Both the position numbers and the translations under genes were made by a program. DNA of 64,000 nucleotides from Thalassospira sp. HF15 (GTDB taxonomy: Bacteria; Pseudomonadota; Alphaproteobacteria; Rhodospirillales; Thalassospiraceae), in the NCBI RefSeq assembly GCF_011806525.1, contig NZ_JAAVKI010000004.1:124001-188000 (forward strand), written 5' to 3'. Each line of letters opens with the position of its first letter. Positions within the stretch are counted from its first letter, which is position 1. Under the pieces are notes generated by a model. It ran no database searches. It saw only the letters and a list, made by a program, of their open reading frames with translations, and was not told the DNA's origin. This document shows positions 35,291-44,448 of this stretch, in pieces.

Positions 35291-35980
35291 ATGACCACTG
35301 AAAAACCGACCGCGCATTGCACTTACGCTGCCAAAACAGTTGCCAAGATTCTGCTTGATATCGGGGCTGTGAATTTTCGCCCGGAAGAGGCCTATATCCT
35401 GACATCAGGCTGGGCCAGCCCGGTTTATATTGATTGCCGCAAACTGATTTCCTTCCCGCGTGCGCGTCGCAAGGTCATTGAACTCGCTGCCCGTCAGGTA
35501 TCCGATGCGGCTGGCTATGAGGCCTTTGACGCGGTTGCCGGCGGCGAAACGGCTGGTATTCCCTATTCCGCGTGGCTTGCCGATGCCCTTGACCTGCCGA
35601 TGCAGTATGTCCGCAAAAAGCCCAAGGGCTTTGGCCGCAAGGCCCGGATTGAAGGTGACATCCATGAAGGTCAGCGCGTGCTTCTGGTCGAAGACCTTGC
35701 CACCGACGGCGCTTCCAAAGTCAACTTCGTCAATGCCATTCGCGAAGCCGGTGCAGAGTGCAAACACGCCTTTGTCGTCTTCTTCTATGACATCTTCGAA
35801 GGTGCGCTTGACGAACTGCGCAAGGACGACATCGAAATGCATTACCTTGCGACGTGGGCCGATGTCCTCGCCGTTGCCGAGGAAGGCCAGTATTTCAGCA
35901 AGGATGCCATCGAAGGTGTGCGTTCCTTCCTGAACGACCCGATCGGCTGGTCGAAGTCCAACGGCGGCAAGCACGACTGA
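35291..35980 (+). CDS. pyrE: Orotate phosphoribosyltransferase
   Basis: A 229-aa type I phosphoribosyltransferase: orotate + PRPP to OMP in pyrimidine synthesis. Seen: LTSGWASPVYIDCRKLISFP (orotate site), AVAGGETAGIPYSAWLADAL, MQYVRKKPKGFG and the PRPP loop VLLVEDLATDGAS. Length is typical for the alphaproteobacterial form. AGAAGG lies about 10 nt before the ATG. A strong terminator follows; the gene is monocistronic. Confidence 0.95.
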   Translation: MTTEKPTAHCTYAAKTVAKILLDIGAVNFRPEEAYILTSGWASPVYIDCRKLISFPRARRKVIELAARQVSDAAGYEAFDAVAGGETAGIPYSAWLADALDLPMQYVRKKPKGFGRKARIEGDIHEGQRVLLVEDLATDGASKVNFVNAIREAGAECKHAFVVFFYDIFEGALDELRKDDIEMHYLATWADVLAVAEEGQYFSKDAIEGVRSFLNDPIGWSKSNGGKHD

Positions 35981-36009
35981 CCTGAAGCTCCGATCGTCGG
36001 AAATACAAA

Positions 36010-36043
36010 CAAACGCCCGCGCGAAGAATTCGGCGGGCGTTTG
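36010..36043 (+). terminator. Terminator of pyrE
   Basis: CAAACGCCCGC / GCGGGCGTTTG arms form an 11-bp stem with a 12-nt loop; also placed to end the convergent glutathione transferase gene. Confidence 0.88.
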
Positions 36044-36082
36044 TGTTGCTCAGTCCCTTAAACAATCCTGTTGATTGGCTGA

Positions 36083-36805
36083 TTACACCAATTTCATTGC
36101 AGGCGTGTCGTTGGCTAGCGTGATTTCATTTGGGGGGATCATTCTTATACGCTTTGCCAGATACCCTTCTTTGGACGCGATGAATTCGTGCATTTCCCGA
36201 TGATATGTCGCGGGCACTGCATTCCTGACAGTATGGTGCGCTGCAAGACCACTTGCCCAGCCTCGCAACCCCGGAAAACCGGCAAAAAGATCCCTGTTCA
36301 ACCCGATCGAAATCAGGGCAAAAGGCCGGAAGACAGTGGCAAAAACGATATCGAGCATAGACAGATCTTTATCTTCGAAAATGATCGATGGCGTTATCAG
36401 ATCGGACACAATCGACATTTGCATGTGGATTGCGTGGATGGTTGCATCCATAGCTTGCTCGGACAAATCGCGATAAATCAGATCTGCAGTGAGTGCCAAA
36501 ATCTTGTCCGCGATGGCAATCACGCCCTGCTCCAACGCACGATAATAGGTATCCGCGGGATACAGGCTTTTCCAACACATCGCATCAAGGTACTGGCAGA
36601 TGGCGGCGGCCTCAAAAAGCATTCGCTCATCGTCAATAACCAGAACGGGGACACTCCCCGTCGGGCTGAGCTCAAGAAACCAGTCCGGTTTGGCATCAAG
36701 GGCAATGTCAGTGCGTTTATGCGCGACCCGGCTCTGCGCCAGCACCATCGCAACCCGCTGGACATAGGGGCAAAGTCGATGTCCGATCAAATGATACGAC
36801 GTCAT
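36083..36805 (-). CDS. Glutathione S-transferase family protein
   Basis: A 240-aa GST-fold protein. The N-terminal thioredoxin-like part shows HRLCPYVQRVAMVLAQ (CPY in the catalytic helix), LELSPTGSVPVLVIDD with the cis-Pro, and FEAAAICQYLD; an all-helical C-terminal domain follows. ATG 36805 has GGGTTGAAG upstream and lies four bases after the stop of the VOC-family gene, so the two are translationally coupled; the frame further upstream overlaps that gene and is not used. Substrate unknown. Confidence 0.87.
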   Translation of the reverse strand: MTSYHLIGHRLCPYVQRVAMVLAQSRVAHKRTDIALDAKPDWFLELSPTGSVPVLVIDDERMLFEAAAICQYLDAMCWKSLYPADTYYRALEQGVIAIADKILALTADLIYRDLSEQAMDATIHAIHMQMSIVSDLITPSIIFEDKDLSMLDIVFATVFRPFALISIGLNRDLFAGFPGLRGWASGLAAHHTVRNAVPATYHREMHEFIASKEGYLAKRIRMIPPNEITLANDTPAMKLV

Positions 36806-36809
36806 TTCT

Positions 36810-37181
36810 TCAACCCATGAAATGGACATTGAGTTTGTTGCCATCCGGATCACGGAAATAAGCCGCGTAGAAGCCATTTTCGTGGCGCTGTCCTGGTTCA
36901 CCCTCATTTGCGGCACCAAGGGATATTGCCTTCTTATAAAGCTTATCAACTTTATCGCGTGAGCTTGCCGCAAGTGCGATCATGGTACCATTGCCGATTG
37001 TGGCCTTATTACCGTCAAACGGAATATGGATCGAAAATGCCGGAGAATTTTCACCAGCGCTCCAAACGATAAAGTCCGGCCCTTCAAAGACACGCTGTGC
37101 ATTAAACTCGGCAAGAAATGCGTCATAGAACGCAGCCGAACGTACCAGATCGTTGGTACCAAGCGACGTATAACCAATCAT
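36810..37181 (-). CDS. VOC family (glyoxalase/bleomycin-resistance fold) protein
   Basis: A 123-aa single-VOC-domain protein: IGYTSLGTNDLVRSAAFYDAF at the N-terminus and AAYFRDPDGNKLNVHF at the C-terminus, the family's characteristic ends. Members are metal-dependent lyases, dioxygenases or binding proteins. It is followed by a GST gene with four bases between, and is divergent from a LysR gene that probably regulates both. A role in removing an electrophile is a reasonable inference. Confidence 0.88.
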   Translation of the reverse strand: MIGYTSLGTNDLVRSAAFYDAFLAEFNAQRVFEGPDFIVWSAGENSPAFSIHIPFDGNKATIGNGTMIALAASSRDKVDKLYKKAISLGAANEGEPGQRHENGFYAAYFRDPDGNKLNVHFMG

Positions 37182-37256
37182 GTTTTCTTTCCTGTACTGG
37201 GATATTGAGTACCTTTGTTAGTTCACCGTAGGAAATTTCAATTTTGCAATGAATAG

Positions 37257-37279
37257 GCAATTTTGTAGTATAAAATTGC
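37257..37279. promoter_or_regulatory. Candidate LysR operator between VOC and LysR genes
   Basis: GCAATTTT-GTAGTAT-AAAATTGC is a perfect 8-bp inverted repeat with a T-N11-A core, in the 120-bp divergent spacer. A related half-site (CAATTTTGCAAT) lies about 15 bp upstream. Confidence 0.55.
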
Positions 37280-37301
37280 AAATTTGAAATTGGAGGATTG
37301 A

Positions 37302-38183
37302 TTGGACTGGAACTACATCAAGTCGTTTCTTGCCATCGCCGAAACAGGGTCGCTTGAACAGGCAGCTCAGAACATTCGGGTCAGTTCAACCACAGTATTC
37401 CGCCACATCCACGCGCTTGAAGAACAGGCGGGGGTACGGCTGTTTGACCGGATACGCGGCCAGTACAGCCTGACAGATGCCGGGACAGAAATGCTTGTCC
37501 CTGCCCGTCAGATCATGAACAGCTTCGATATCATCAACACCACAATTTCCGGCTCAGACGGGGTGCCTTCGGGGCTGGTACGCATCACGGCGCCGACCAG
37601 TTTCTCGTACTTCCTTTTACCAGACCATATCGCACGCTTTCAGGAACGTTGGCCCGACATCCAGATAGAGCTTCTTGCCAGCAATCAGGAGTTCAACATG
37701 ACACAGCGATATGCGGATGTTGCCGTCCGGGTTGCAGCGAACCCGCCCGAACATCTTGTTGGCAAGGAAATCCGAACACTTGAATGGGGTATTTATGGTG
37801 CTGCCGATAAATACGTACCCACAAAGCTCGATGATTTGCTTGGCGAACCCTTTATCGGTGCGTCAGGCACACTGGCCAGCTATTCACCCTACAAATGGCT
37901 CGATGCAAAAAGCAGAAAACACCATAAGCAAACAACAGATGACCTGATCGCTATGGCCTATCTGGCACGCGCAGGATGCGGATTGGCCTGTTTGCCATCA
38001 GATATCGCCATTCCCGGCTTGCAACTTCTTGCCCCCTTGCCGGAGATAACGGCAAATAAACTCTGGGTTTTGACCCATCCTGATTTGCGAAATATATCGC
38101 GCATTCGCGAAACAATGCGGTGGATCAGTAAATCCCTCAAGCACGAGCCCCGGCTGCTGCTGCCCGAGACCTCTGCAACATGA
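37302..38183 (+). CDS. LysR family transcriptional regulator
   Basis: A 293-aa LysR protein starting with TTG (37302) preceded by GGAGG at 5-nt spacing. Winged helix: WNYIKSFLAIAETGSLEQAA and VSSTTVFRHIHALEEQAG. The effector domain begins near residue 90 (GLVRITAPTSFSYFLLPDHI). It is divergent from the VOC-GST pair and shares an inverted-repeat-bearing spacer with it. Confidence 0.9.
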   Translation: MDWNYIKSFLAIAETGSLEQAAQNIRVSSTTVFRHIHALEEQAGVRLFDRIRGQYSLTDAGTEMLVPARQIMNSFDIINTTISGSDGVPSGLVRITAPTSFSYFLLPDHIARFQERWPDIQIELLASNQEFNMTQRYADVAVRVAANPPEHLVGKEIRTLEWGIYGAADKYVPTKLDDLLGEPFIGASGTLASYSPYKWLDAKSRKHHKQTTDDLIAMAYLARAGCGLACLPSDIAIPGLQLLAPLPEITANKLWVLTHPDLRNISRIRETMRWISKSLKHEPRLLLPETSAT

Positions 38184-38369
38184 AGGAACGATGTGTCTCC
38201 TGCCTGGGTCCGCTTCACCTGCAATGATCTACCTGGACTGGACAGGTTCCGTAACGAAGTTCAATATGTTCACGAACAAAAGCAAAGCCATAGCAGCGAC
38301 TATGAGTTATTTCGGGACAACAAACTGATGTGGCCACGGCGCGCCCGCCACCGGTCGGAGGAGCTACGC

Positions 38370-38963
38370 ATGTTGATGCGCAAGACTGCCAAATGTCTGC
38401 CCGCACTTACACTGGGAATGGGAATGAGCCTTGCCCTGTCTGGCTGCATGGCCCCGGTCGAGAAACCGGTCACGGTTTCCAACAGTTCCGATACCATCGT
38501 AACGCCTTGGGGTGCACCGTCGCAGAATGCGCGTCCGGCAAGCTCGGCGAAGATGGCAAACCCTGCGCCGGAAAATGACAATCTGGTCATGATGGAAGAC
38601 CCCAATCGCAGGGTGCTTGATGACATTCGCCAAAAGCAGATCGACGAAGCCCGGATCGCACTTGGCATCCTTGATCGAATGGCGCAGCGCTGCGTTCAGG
38701 CTGGCGATGCGGCCGCCTGTGCAACGCTTCAAACAAATTGGAGCAGCCTGTCACAACAACTGCACAAAACCCTGTCGATGATGTCGAATGATGCGATGCA
38801 GATGCCATCAGACATTCCGACCGATGATCCGGCAATGCCCGCCATGGATGAAACTGCGCCGATGACACCGGCAACCGCGCCGACCATGCAGGAACCGTCA
38901 GGCGGAGATGCACCTACCATGGAGAAAACCATTCCGATGACCCAACCGGGCGCGGATGGATGA
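38370..38963 (+). CDS. Predicted lipoprotein of unknown function
   Basis: A 197-aa protein with a lipoprotein signal: basic MLMRKTAK, a hydrophobic core and the lipobox LSGC (Cys near residue 25), so it is membrane-anchored in the periplasm. The middle is helical (RRVLDDIRQKQIDEARIALG) with a CVQAGDAAACATLQ segment carrying two Cys; the C-terminal 60 residues are rich in Pro, Met, Thr and Asp with repeated PAM/PTM motifs. ATG 38370 follows GGAGGAG; ATG 38376 is an alternative, and the frame before it is spacer. I do not recognise the family. Confidence 0.75.
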   Translation: MLMRKTAKCLPALTLGMGMSLALSGCMAPVEKPVTVSNSSDTIVTPWGAPSQNARPASSAKMANPAPENDNLVMMEDPNRRVLDDIRQKQIDEARIALGILDRMAQRCVQAGDAAACATLQTNWSSLSQQLHKTLSMMSNDAMQMPSDIPTDDPAMPAMDETAPMTPATAPTMQEPSGGDAPTMEKTIPMTQPGADG

Positions 38964-38999
38964 CAGTTAGCGCGAAAATACAACTTGGAATAATTTAAT

Positions 39000-39013
39000 T
39001 TGAGATAGAGCAA
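39000..39013 (+). promoter_or_regulatory. Weak FNR/FixK-like box upstream of universal stress gene 1
   Basis: TTGAG-ATAG-AGCAA matches the FNR/FixK consensus at 8 of 10 positions, centred about 113 bp before the start codon. The second universal stress gene has a better box at nearly the same distance, which is the main support for this one. Confidence 0.3.
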
Positions 39014-39119
39014 AGAAACCATCCCGCGCCGAGGGTATGGTGCCCCTGACGTTAAGCCCCGAAGCAGTTTGACAGATTTCGGGTTTGCGCCACGCCCCCT
39101 ACCGAATGGAGATCGGATT

Positions 39120-39962
39120 ATGTATCGGGATATTCTTGTCCATATCGACACCTCAGCTGCCTGCAAGGAACGCCTTTCTGTTGCGTTGAAAGTTGCCAAG
39201 GCGCAGGACGCGCACCTTACCGGTCTTTTCCTGCTGCCCTATCCTGAAATTCCACGCTTCATGGAAGTCCAGATCACCGAGGAAATCATCAACCAGCAGC
39301 GCGCTGCGATGGCCGAAACCGCCAAGACCGCCCGCACGGATTTCGAAGCAACCTGCAAGGAAGCGGGTGTTGCTTTCAGCTGGCAGGAAACCTCCTGCCC
39401 GGCATCTGAAATTGCTGATACCACGGCCATGTATGCCCGCCATCATGATCTGACGGTTCTCGGTCAGCACAATCCCGAAAGTTCCGATCCGTGCTCTGTC
39501 TCGGAAATGCCTGACAAGGCCATTCTGACCTCTGGCGCGCCGGTTCTGATCGTGCCGTATGTCGGCAAATTCGACAGCATTGGCGAACGGGTGATGGTGG
39601 CCTGGAAACCTTATCGCGAAGCGGTCCGTGCGATGAATGACAGCATGCCGTTCCTCGAAGCTGCAAAATCCGCACTGGTTCTGTGCGCCGACCCGAACAA
39701 GGGTGCACGTGACACCATGCCGGTTCCCGGTATTGATATCGGTGAGCGCCTGAAGTGCCACGGCGTGAATGCGAAAAAGGAAACCCTGAATGCATCTGGC
39801 ATAAGCGTGGGCGACCTGCTTCTGTCACGTGCGGCTGACGAAAGCATCGATCTGATCGTCTGCGGCGCCTATGGCCGTCCGCGCCTGCGCGAACTGATGC
39901 TTGGCGGTGTGACCCAGCACCTTCTGCGCCACATGACCGTCCCGGTCCTGATGTCGCACTAA
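39120..39962 (+). CDS. Universal stress protein, tandem UspA domains (paralogue 1)
   Basis: A 280-aa protein with two UspA-like halves. The first opens MYRDILVHIDTSAACKER; the second begins near residue 150 with GERVMVAWKPYREAVRAM and ends LIVCGAYGRPRLRELMLGGV, the GxYGRxRxRE...GG nucleotide/phosphate loop. ATG 39120 has GGAGATCGG upstream; an in-frame start at 39069 is rejected. Family members bind ATP and help survival under starvation or low oxygen. A strong terminator follows, so it is monocistronic. Compare the paralogue at 48039-48896. Confidence 0.9.
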   Translation: MYRDILVHIDTSAACKERLSVALKVAKAQDAHLTGLFLLPYPEIPRFMEVQITEEIINQQRAAMAETAKTARTDFEATCKEAGVAFSWQETSCPASEIADTTAMYARHHDLTVLGQHNPESSDPCSVSEMPDKAILTSGAPVLIVPYVGKFDSIGERVMVAWKPYREAVRAMNDSMPFLEAAKSALVLCADPNKGARDTMPVPGIDIGERLKCHGVNAKKETLNASGISVGDLLLSRAADESIDLIVCGAYGRPRLRELMLGGVTQHLLRHMTVPVLMSH

Positions 39963-39984
39963 GAACCCGAATTTCACGCTCTAG

Positions 39985-40015
39985 AAAACCGGCCGGAATT
40001 TCCGGCCGGTTTTTT
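39985..40015 (+). terminator. Terminator of universal stress gene 1
   Basis: AAAACCGGCCGGA / TCCGGCCGGTTTT arms with an ATT loop and a T tail. Confidence 0.92.
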
Positions 40016-40284
40016 GTTGGCGGCGAATGGACTTCCCGCAAAACCCGCATCAAGTCGACAAAGAAGCGACGCAAATACAATCGCCCAATTCGGATCCATG
40101 GCGGGCCGAAAACTGTCAAAACCACTCCACCCAAACGAAAAGCGTTGTCTTCCGACAACGCAACATAACCATAGGTTGATAATTCAATTGACCAAAACGA
40201 TACATTAGAAAATACTATTCCCATCGCACTTAAGCAGGATGGGGGCCTGCACGGCGCATCCCCTTTTTCCTTCAGGAGGGGACA
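40016..40284. other. Intergenic region upstream of the 434-aa lipoprotein gene
   Basis: About 270 bp without a supported gene. The stretch from 40140 to 40220 is AT-rich and probably carries the lipoprotein promoter; nothing else is recognised. Confidence 0.4.
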
Positions 40285-41589
40285 ATGAACAACTTCAACG
40301 GGCCAACTGGCGATAACTTAGATATCCCATCGCACAAGAAGCGCAAAAATCGAGTACACAAGTTTATAGCTGCAGCTTTTATCTCTGCCTCACTGGCGGG
40401 CTGCGCTACGCCGTCTGATGAATTGTCCAAAGTTGCACGAGATTGGTCGATGACCATCCGGGCAAGTCAGATCATCCCCGTCTACCCCCTTACCGAAGAT
40501 GTACAACCGGGCGACATTTTCCTTGTTCCAGTCCCGATCAGTGAACAGGCTGCCGCCTACGAGGAGGACGGATTTCTTCCGATTGATCAGCATGTTGAAC
40601 GTCTTAGCAACCTGAACTACAGCGATTTTTATCAGGATGGCTTCTGGAAAGGTGTCTATGCCAACGTTCCTCACGAGAAGCCGACAGAAAGTGGCGATGT
40701 TGTCTTGGCACCACGCGCAGCGTTCCCAAGCTACAGCTTCGATATTGAACGCCAAGGCGGACTTAAGCTCGCACTACCGATCCAGGGTATTCCAGTCGGC
40801 ATGGGTTTCCTGAACGCTGATAGTGCTTCGGCAACCGTCACCATAGATGATGCTTTCACCTATGGTGTCTCGAGTGCTGAAATCTACCGCCGCCTGATTG
40901 GCTGGCATGCAACCGATCCCGCCATCAAGGAAACGCTCCGGATGATGGTAAGCGCAAGCCAAACAGAAGATGGGCAGCCAAGTGAACTCTATTTCAGGGT
41001 AGTGACGCGTGTTTATCAAACACGCAAACTAGATGTCACAATCATGAATAACGGATCTACCGCCGCAGGACTTGATGTCGGCATCAGCAAGCTGTTGAAG
41101 CCAGAAACACTCGAAACTTTCACCACAGATCAGCTCAACGGAAAGCTCGACAGCTATAAAGCCGTTCTCGACTCCCTTAGCGAACCGTTAAATGTCAATT
41201 CAACTGGTGTTGGTGGATCAGCCACCTTCACGCAAGTCACCGCACGAACCGTATCGCTCAAGCAGGAATTTGCTGTTCCACTGACCATTGGTTTTGTCGG
41301 ATTTGACGTCAAGGTCGAGAGCGACGGATCGCTCAGCACCCCTATTCCAAGCTTCTCGGTGATCAACGGAAATGTCAGCAGCCAGAACTTCGCCGAAGGT
41401 CGCAAAATCAGTAATACGACCGAAGCAGACGACTACCTCAAATGGCTAAGTAAGCCGGGCAACAGGGCAAAGGCGCTTGAATTCACAGAGGCACTTCCGT
41501 TCCCGGTCGATCCGACAGACCTTCTGTTCCCGGAATATGACCTGATCCTCAAGGAGTTTCTCGCAGCCAATCCCGGGATCACTCAATGA
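40285..41589 (+). CDS. Large predicted lipoprotein of unknown function
   Basis: A 434-aa protein. A 25-residue polar, basic leader (HKKRKNR) precedes a hydrophobic stretch and the lipobox LAGC (Cys at residue 40), so it should be lipidated and periplasmic. The rest is soluble with alternating strands; repeated notes are QPGDIFLVPVPI, LPIQGIPVGMGFL, LYFRVVTRVYQTRKLDVTIMNN and a C-terminal FPVDPTDLLFPEYDLILKEFL. No catalytic motif is seen. GGAGGGG precedes the ATG. It is followed 57 bp later by a 47-codon gene that may be co-transcribed. I do not recognise the family. Confidence 0.78.
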   Translation: MNNFNGPTGDNLDIPSHKKRKNRVHKFIAAAFISASLAGCATPSDELSKVARDWSMTIRASQIIPVYPLTEDVQPGDIFLVPVPISEQAAAYEEDGFLPIDQHVERLSNLNYSDFYQDGFWKGVYANVPHEKPTESGDVVLAPRAAFPSYSFDIERQGGLKLALPIQGIPVGMGFLNADSASATVTIDDAFTYGVSSAEIYRRLIGWHATDPAIKETLRMMVSASQTEDGQPSELYFRVVTRVYQTRKLDVTIMNNGSTAAGLDVGISKLLKPETLETFTTDQLNGKLDSYKAVLDSLSEPLNVNSTGVGGSATFTQVTARTVSLKQEFAVPLTIGFVGFDVKVESDGSLSTPIPSFSVINGNVSSQNFAEGRKISNTTEADDYLKWLSKPGNRAKALEFTEALPFPVDPTDLLFPEYDLILKEFLAANPGITQ

Positions 41590-41646
41590 TCCACGGAATT
41601 GATGGTTCGTGTCTGACCAAAAGCCCTTCAGAGCAAGGAAAAAACT

Positions 41647-41790
41647 ATGCCGGATGAAGTTATTACGGACCTACCCCGCGAACAGGTAACGAATGTCATT
41701 CTGGTTTATCTGGACCGCCCGGATGTCAAGGAAGTGAAGTGCAAGAAAACAACCAACGGCAGTTACACTGTCACTATCGTGTTTAATTGA
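41647..41790 (+). CDS. Small protein of 47 aa, unknown
   Basis: A short frame, MPDEVITDLPREQVTNVILV to TVTIVFN, preceded by AAGGAAAAACT at proper distance from the ATG. The layout resembles a small beta-rich protein (a DRPDVKEVKCKKTTNGSYTVTI strand pair). It lies 57 bp after the large lipoprotein gene on the same strand and may share its message. No family recognised. Confidence 0.55.
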   Translation: MPDEVITDLPREQVTNVILVYLDRPDVKEVKCKKTTNGSYTVTIVFN

Positions 41791-42230
41791 GACATCTGGA
41801 GAACCGGGTTTCTCTTTATCCCGATACCGGGGAAACTTTTGCATGAGTATTTGAAGCAGGCTTATCTCTGCCCCCCACTCGCCGCGTAAGAAATCGGGTG
41901 GGGGTATCATATATTGAGAACCAAAATAATGGTCTCAGTTCCCGCGACTTTGGCAGTTTTCACGGTACCCTTCGTGAATTTTATTCTGTAATCGGCCTCA
42001 ATACATATTGAAAAACATATGTAATTTCTGTCATGATTGATTTTTCCGATGGATGAGAACGATTTAATTGTGGCGTAAAAGCTGTTCGAATCCTTGCCAA
42101 ATGGAACCATTAAGGCCAAATTGGATCTTATCGCAAAACGGAGCTTGCTCCGAAAAGAGATCGACAAAAGAGAGATGGATCGCCTTCTCTGATCTGATGG
42201 TTCCAAAGAAGACTGGAATCGCTTTAATTT
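41791..42230. other. Gene-free region upstream of hemA
   Basis: About 440 bp with no supported gene on either strand. Seen: a GAGAA/TTCTC hairpin right after the small gene (about 41799-41814) followed by TTTAT, which may be its terminator, and a longer hairpin CCCCCACTCG/CGGGTGGGGG (41872-41904). From 41920 to 42090 the sequence is AT-rich. Nothing else is recognised. Confidence 0.45.
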
Positions 42231-42244
42231 TTGACAAGGGTCAA
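42231..42244 (+). promoter_or_regulatory. FNR/FixK-type box upstream of hemA
   Basis: TTGAC-AAGG-GTCAA is a perfect 5-bp inverted repeat that fits the FixK/FnrL consensus TTG[AT][CT]-N4-[GA]TCAA. It is centred about 172 bp before the hemA start codon; a GATAAG -10-like element follows near 42266-42271. hemA control by FnrL or FixK is established in Rhodobacter and Bradyrhizobium. Confidence 0.65.
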
Positions 42245-42409
42245 TGCCATATCGTCCACCATGGTCGATAAGGGAACCATAAAGACCCGGTCAAACCGGA
42301 GGATATGTTCAGGATCAGCTCGCTGATCTGGACGAGACCAGAGCTTTGTGATGCCACCACCCACGGCAAGGGGCGTGACACTGCAAAGAGACAGGCGAAA
42401 GAAACAAGT

Positions 42410-43603
42410 ATGAATTACAACACCTTCTTCAAAGATGCGTTGGCTGGCCTCAAGGCTGAGGGCCGGTATCGTGTATTCGCCAATCTCGAACGTATTGTCG
42501 GAAAATTCCCCAAGGCGCTCTATCATCCCGATAACGGCGAAGCCCCGCGTGAAATCACCGTGTGGTGCTCGAACGATTATCTCGGCATGGGCCAGCATCC
42601 CAAAGTGCTTGAGGCAATGCAAAGTGCCATTACCGGTCAGGGTGGCGGTGCCGGTGGCACACGTAACATTTCGGGTTCCAACCATTTGCATGTCGCGCTT
42701 GAGCGTGAGCTCGCCGACCTGCATGGCAAGGAAGCCGCCCTTCTGATGACCTCGGGCTATGTCGCAAACTGGACGACGCTGTCGACGCTGGGGTCCAAAC
42801 TCCCCGATAACCACAATTCCATGATCGAAGGCATGCGCCATTCCAAGGCAGAGCGCCGCATCTGGAAACATAACGACGTCGCCCATCTTGAAGAAATCCT
42901 CAAAGACCTTGGCCCACAGCGCGCCAAGATTGTGGCGTTCGAGTCTGTCTATTCAATGGATGGCGATATCGCCCCGATTGGCAAGATTCTTGATCTCTGC
43001 GAAAAATACAACGCCATCTCCTATCTTGATGAGGTCCATGCGGTTGGCATGTATGGCCCGCGCGGCGGCGGCGTTGCCGAACGCGATGGCGTCATGGATC
43101 GCGTTGACATCATCCAAGGCACCCTTGCCAAGGCATTCGGTGTCATCGGCGGCTATATCGCTGGCAAGCCGGAAATCGTTGACTTCGTGCGCAGCTTTGG
43201 CAATGGCTTTATCTTTACCAGTTCCCATCCGCCAAGCATTGCGGCTGGCGCACTGGCCTCTGTGCGCCACCTGAAGGAAAGCAATGTCGAACGCATCGCC
43301 CAGAAGGAACGCGCTGATACCCTGCGTGCGCGCATGCGTGCGGCCGACCTACCGGTTATGGATGCACCAAGCCATATCGTCCCGCTGATGGTTGGTGATC
43401 CTGCCATGTGCAAGGAAGCCAGCGACCGCCTGCTTTTCGAACACGACATCTATGTCCAGCCGATCAACTACCCCACCGTACCGCGCGGCACCGAACGCCT
43501 GCGCTTCACGCCCGGGCCGCTGCACAATGACGAACTGACCGATCATCTGATCGACTCGCTGCTCTCTGTCTGGGGCCAGCTGGGGATTTCCAAGGTCGCA
43601 TAA
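42410..43603 (+). CDS. hemA: 5-aminolevulinate synthase
   Basis: A 397-aa PLP enzyme: glycine + succinyl-CoA to 5-aminolevulinate, the first haem-synthesis step in alphaproteobacteria. Seen: [20 protein letters not shown] start, [46 protein letters not shown] and the PLP-lysine region [17 protein letters not shown]. Start ATG 42410 marks the family N-terminus. The leader from the FNR/FixK box to the ATG is long, about 165 nt. With hemN at 18.8 kb it forms a low-oxygen haem set, though unlinked. A terminator follows. Confidence 0.95.
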   Translation: MNYNTFFKDALAGLKAEGRYRVFANLERIVGKFPKALYHPDNGEAPREITVWCSNDYLGMGQHPKVLEAMQSAITGQGGGAGGTRNISGSNHLHVALERELADLHGKEAALLMTSGYVANWTTLSTLGSKLPDNHNSMIEGMRHSKAERRIWKHNDVAHLEEILKDLGPQRAKIVAFESVYSMDGDIAPIGKILDLCEKYNAISYLDEVHAVGMYGPRGGGVAERDGVMDRVDIIQGTLAKAFGVIGGYIAGKPEIVDFVRSFGNGFIFTSSHPPSIAAGALASVRHLKESNVERIAQKERADTLRARMRAADLPVMDAPSHIVPLMVGDPAMCKEASDRLLFEHDIYVQPINYPTVPRGTERLRFTPGPLHNDELTDHLIDSLLSVWGQLGISKVA

Positions 43604-43625
43604 GGCCATAGGCGTCACGTAATAT

Positions 43626-43658
43626 AAAGGCCGGTGGCATTACTGCCCCGGCCTTTTT
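43626..43658 (+). terminator. Terminator of hemA
   Basis: AAAGGCCGG / CCGGCCTTT arms, an inner GGCA/TGCC pairing, and a five-T tail. Confidence 0.88.
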
Positions 43659-43836
43659 CCTGATCTGCGCGATAAGACTGCCCGTATCTGAATGCTGTGA
43701 TGTTGCGACGTTTGCTTTCGCCGGGCTGCGTTCTATATTCAGGCTGTCTATCCGGTTTCACGCCGGAATAGATAACAATTTGCAATTAAGAACCGTTCGC
43801 GTTAACGTCGGACCTGCCATCAAACAGGGACCGCTC

Positions 43837-44376
43837 ATGTATTCGGATAAAACCTTGCTTCCCAAAGAATGTCTCCGCCTTTGTGCACTTGGCACACTTG
43901 CCCTCTCTGACAAGCCGATCAGCTACAGCGATCTGGCCAATGCGGTGCGTCATTTCATGTCGCACATCATGGGGCCGTCTCTGGACATGATGGGAAGCTC
44001 GCTTCAGCTCCTCAAACTCGAAGGACTGGTCAAGGAAGACACCAAAGATGGTGGTTTTTCCGATGCCCAATTAAGCCTGACCGATGCCGGGCATAGAAAG
44101 TTTGTTGAACTGATGCAGGGAAACCTGCGTGATACATCCGGCGAGCTTTCGCGCCTGATCATGGCGCTCAAGATGCGTTTCTTGCATTTGCTTGAGGACG
44201 ACATCCGCACCGAACAAATCGAGATTCTGCAAGACGTCTGCGAGCTTGATCTCGAACGCGTGTTGGCCCTGCGTGACGAGCACGCAAACGAGGCCGAAAA
44301 CTTCACCAGCTGGCTTGAAATGGAAGTCAAACGTCTCGAGCAAAAACGCGACTGGCTTAAAACCCTTTTGGCCTAA
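43837..44376 (+). CDS. PadR-like winged-helix protein
   Basis: A 179-aa protein whose N-terminal half looks like a winged helix (LPKECLRLCALGTLALSDKP, YSDLANAVRHFMSHIMGPSL, then SSLQLLKLEGLVKED and the wing AQLSLTDAGHRKF), with a helical C-terminal half (RTEQIEILQDVCELDLERVL) suited to dimerisation, as in PadR-family regulators. ATG 43837 follows AGGGACC; the frame from 43780 is spacer. The assignment is by pattern; its target is unknown. A GNAT gene follows 72 bp later. Confidence 0.6.
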   Translation: MYSDKTLLPKECLRLCALGTLALSDKPISYSDLANAVRHFMSHIMGPSLDMMGSSLQLLKLEGLVKEDTKDGGFSDAQLSLTDAGHRKFVELMQGNLRDTSGELSRLIMALKMRFLHLLEDDIRTEQIEILQDVCELDLERVLALRDEHANEAENFTSWLEMEVKRLEQKRDWLKTLLA

Positions 44377-44448
44377 GGCATTTTCCCGCTATAGTCGTGA
44401 CCGAAGGCCAGCAGGAAGCAGGTCCAACGTCACAGGCAGGGACGGAAA

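Noticed and set aside
42224..42886. A 220-codon minus-strand frame over the hemA start
   Set aside because: It lies antisense to hemA and has no family likeness or ribosome-binding site.
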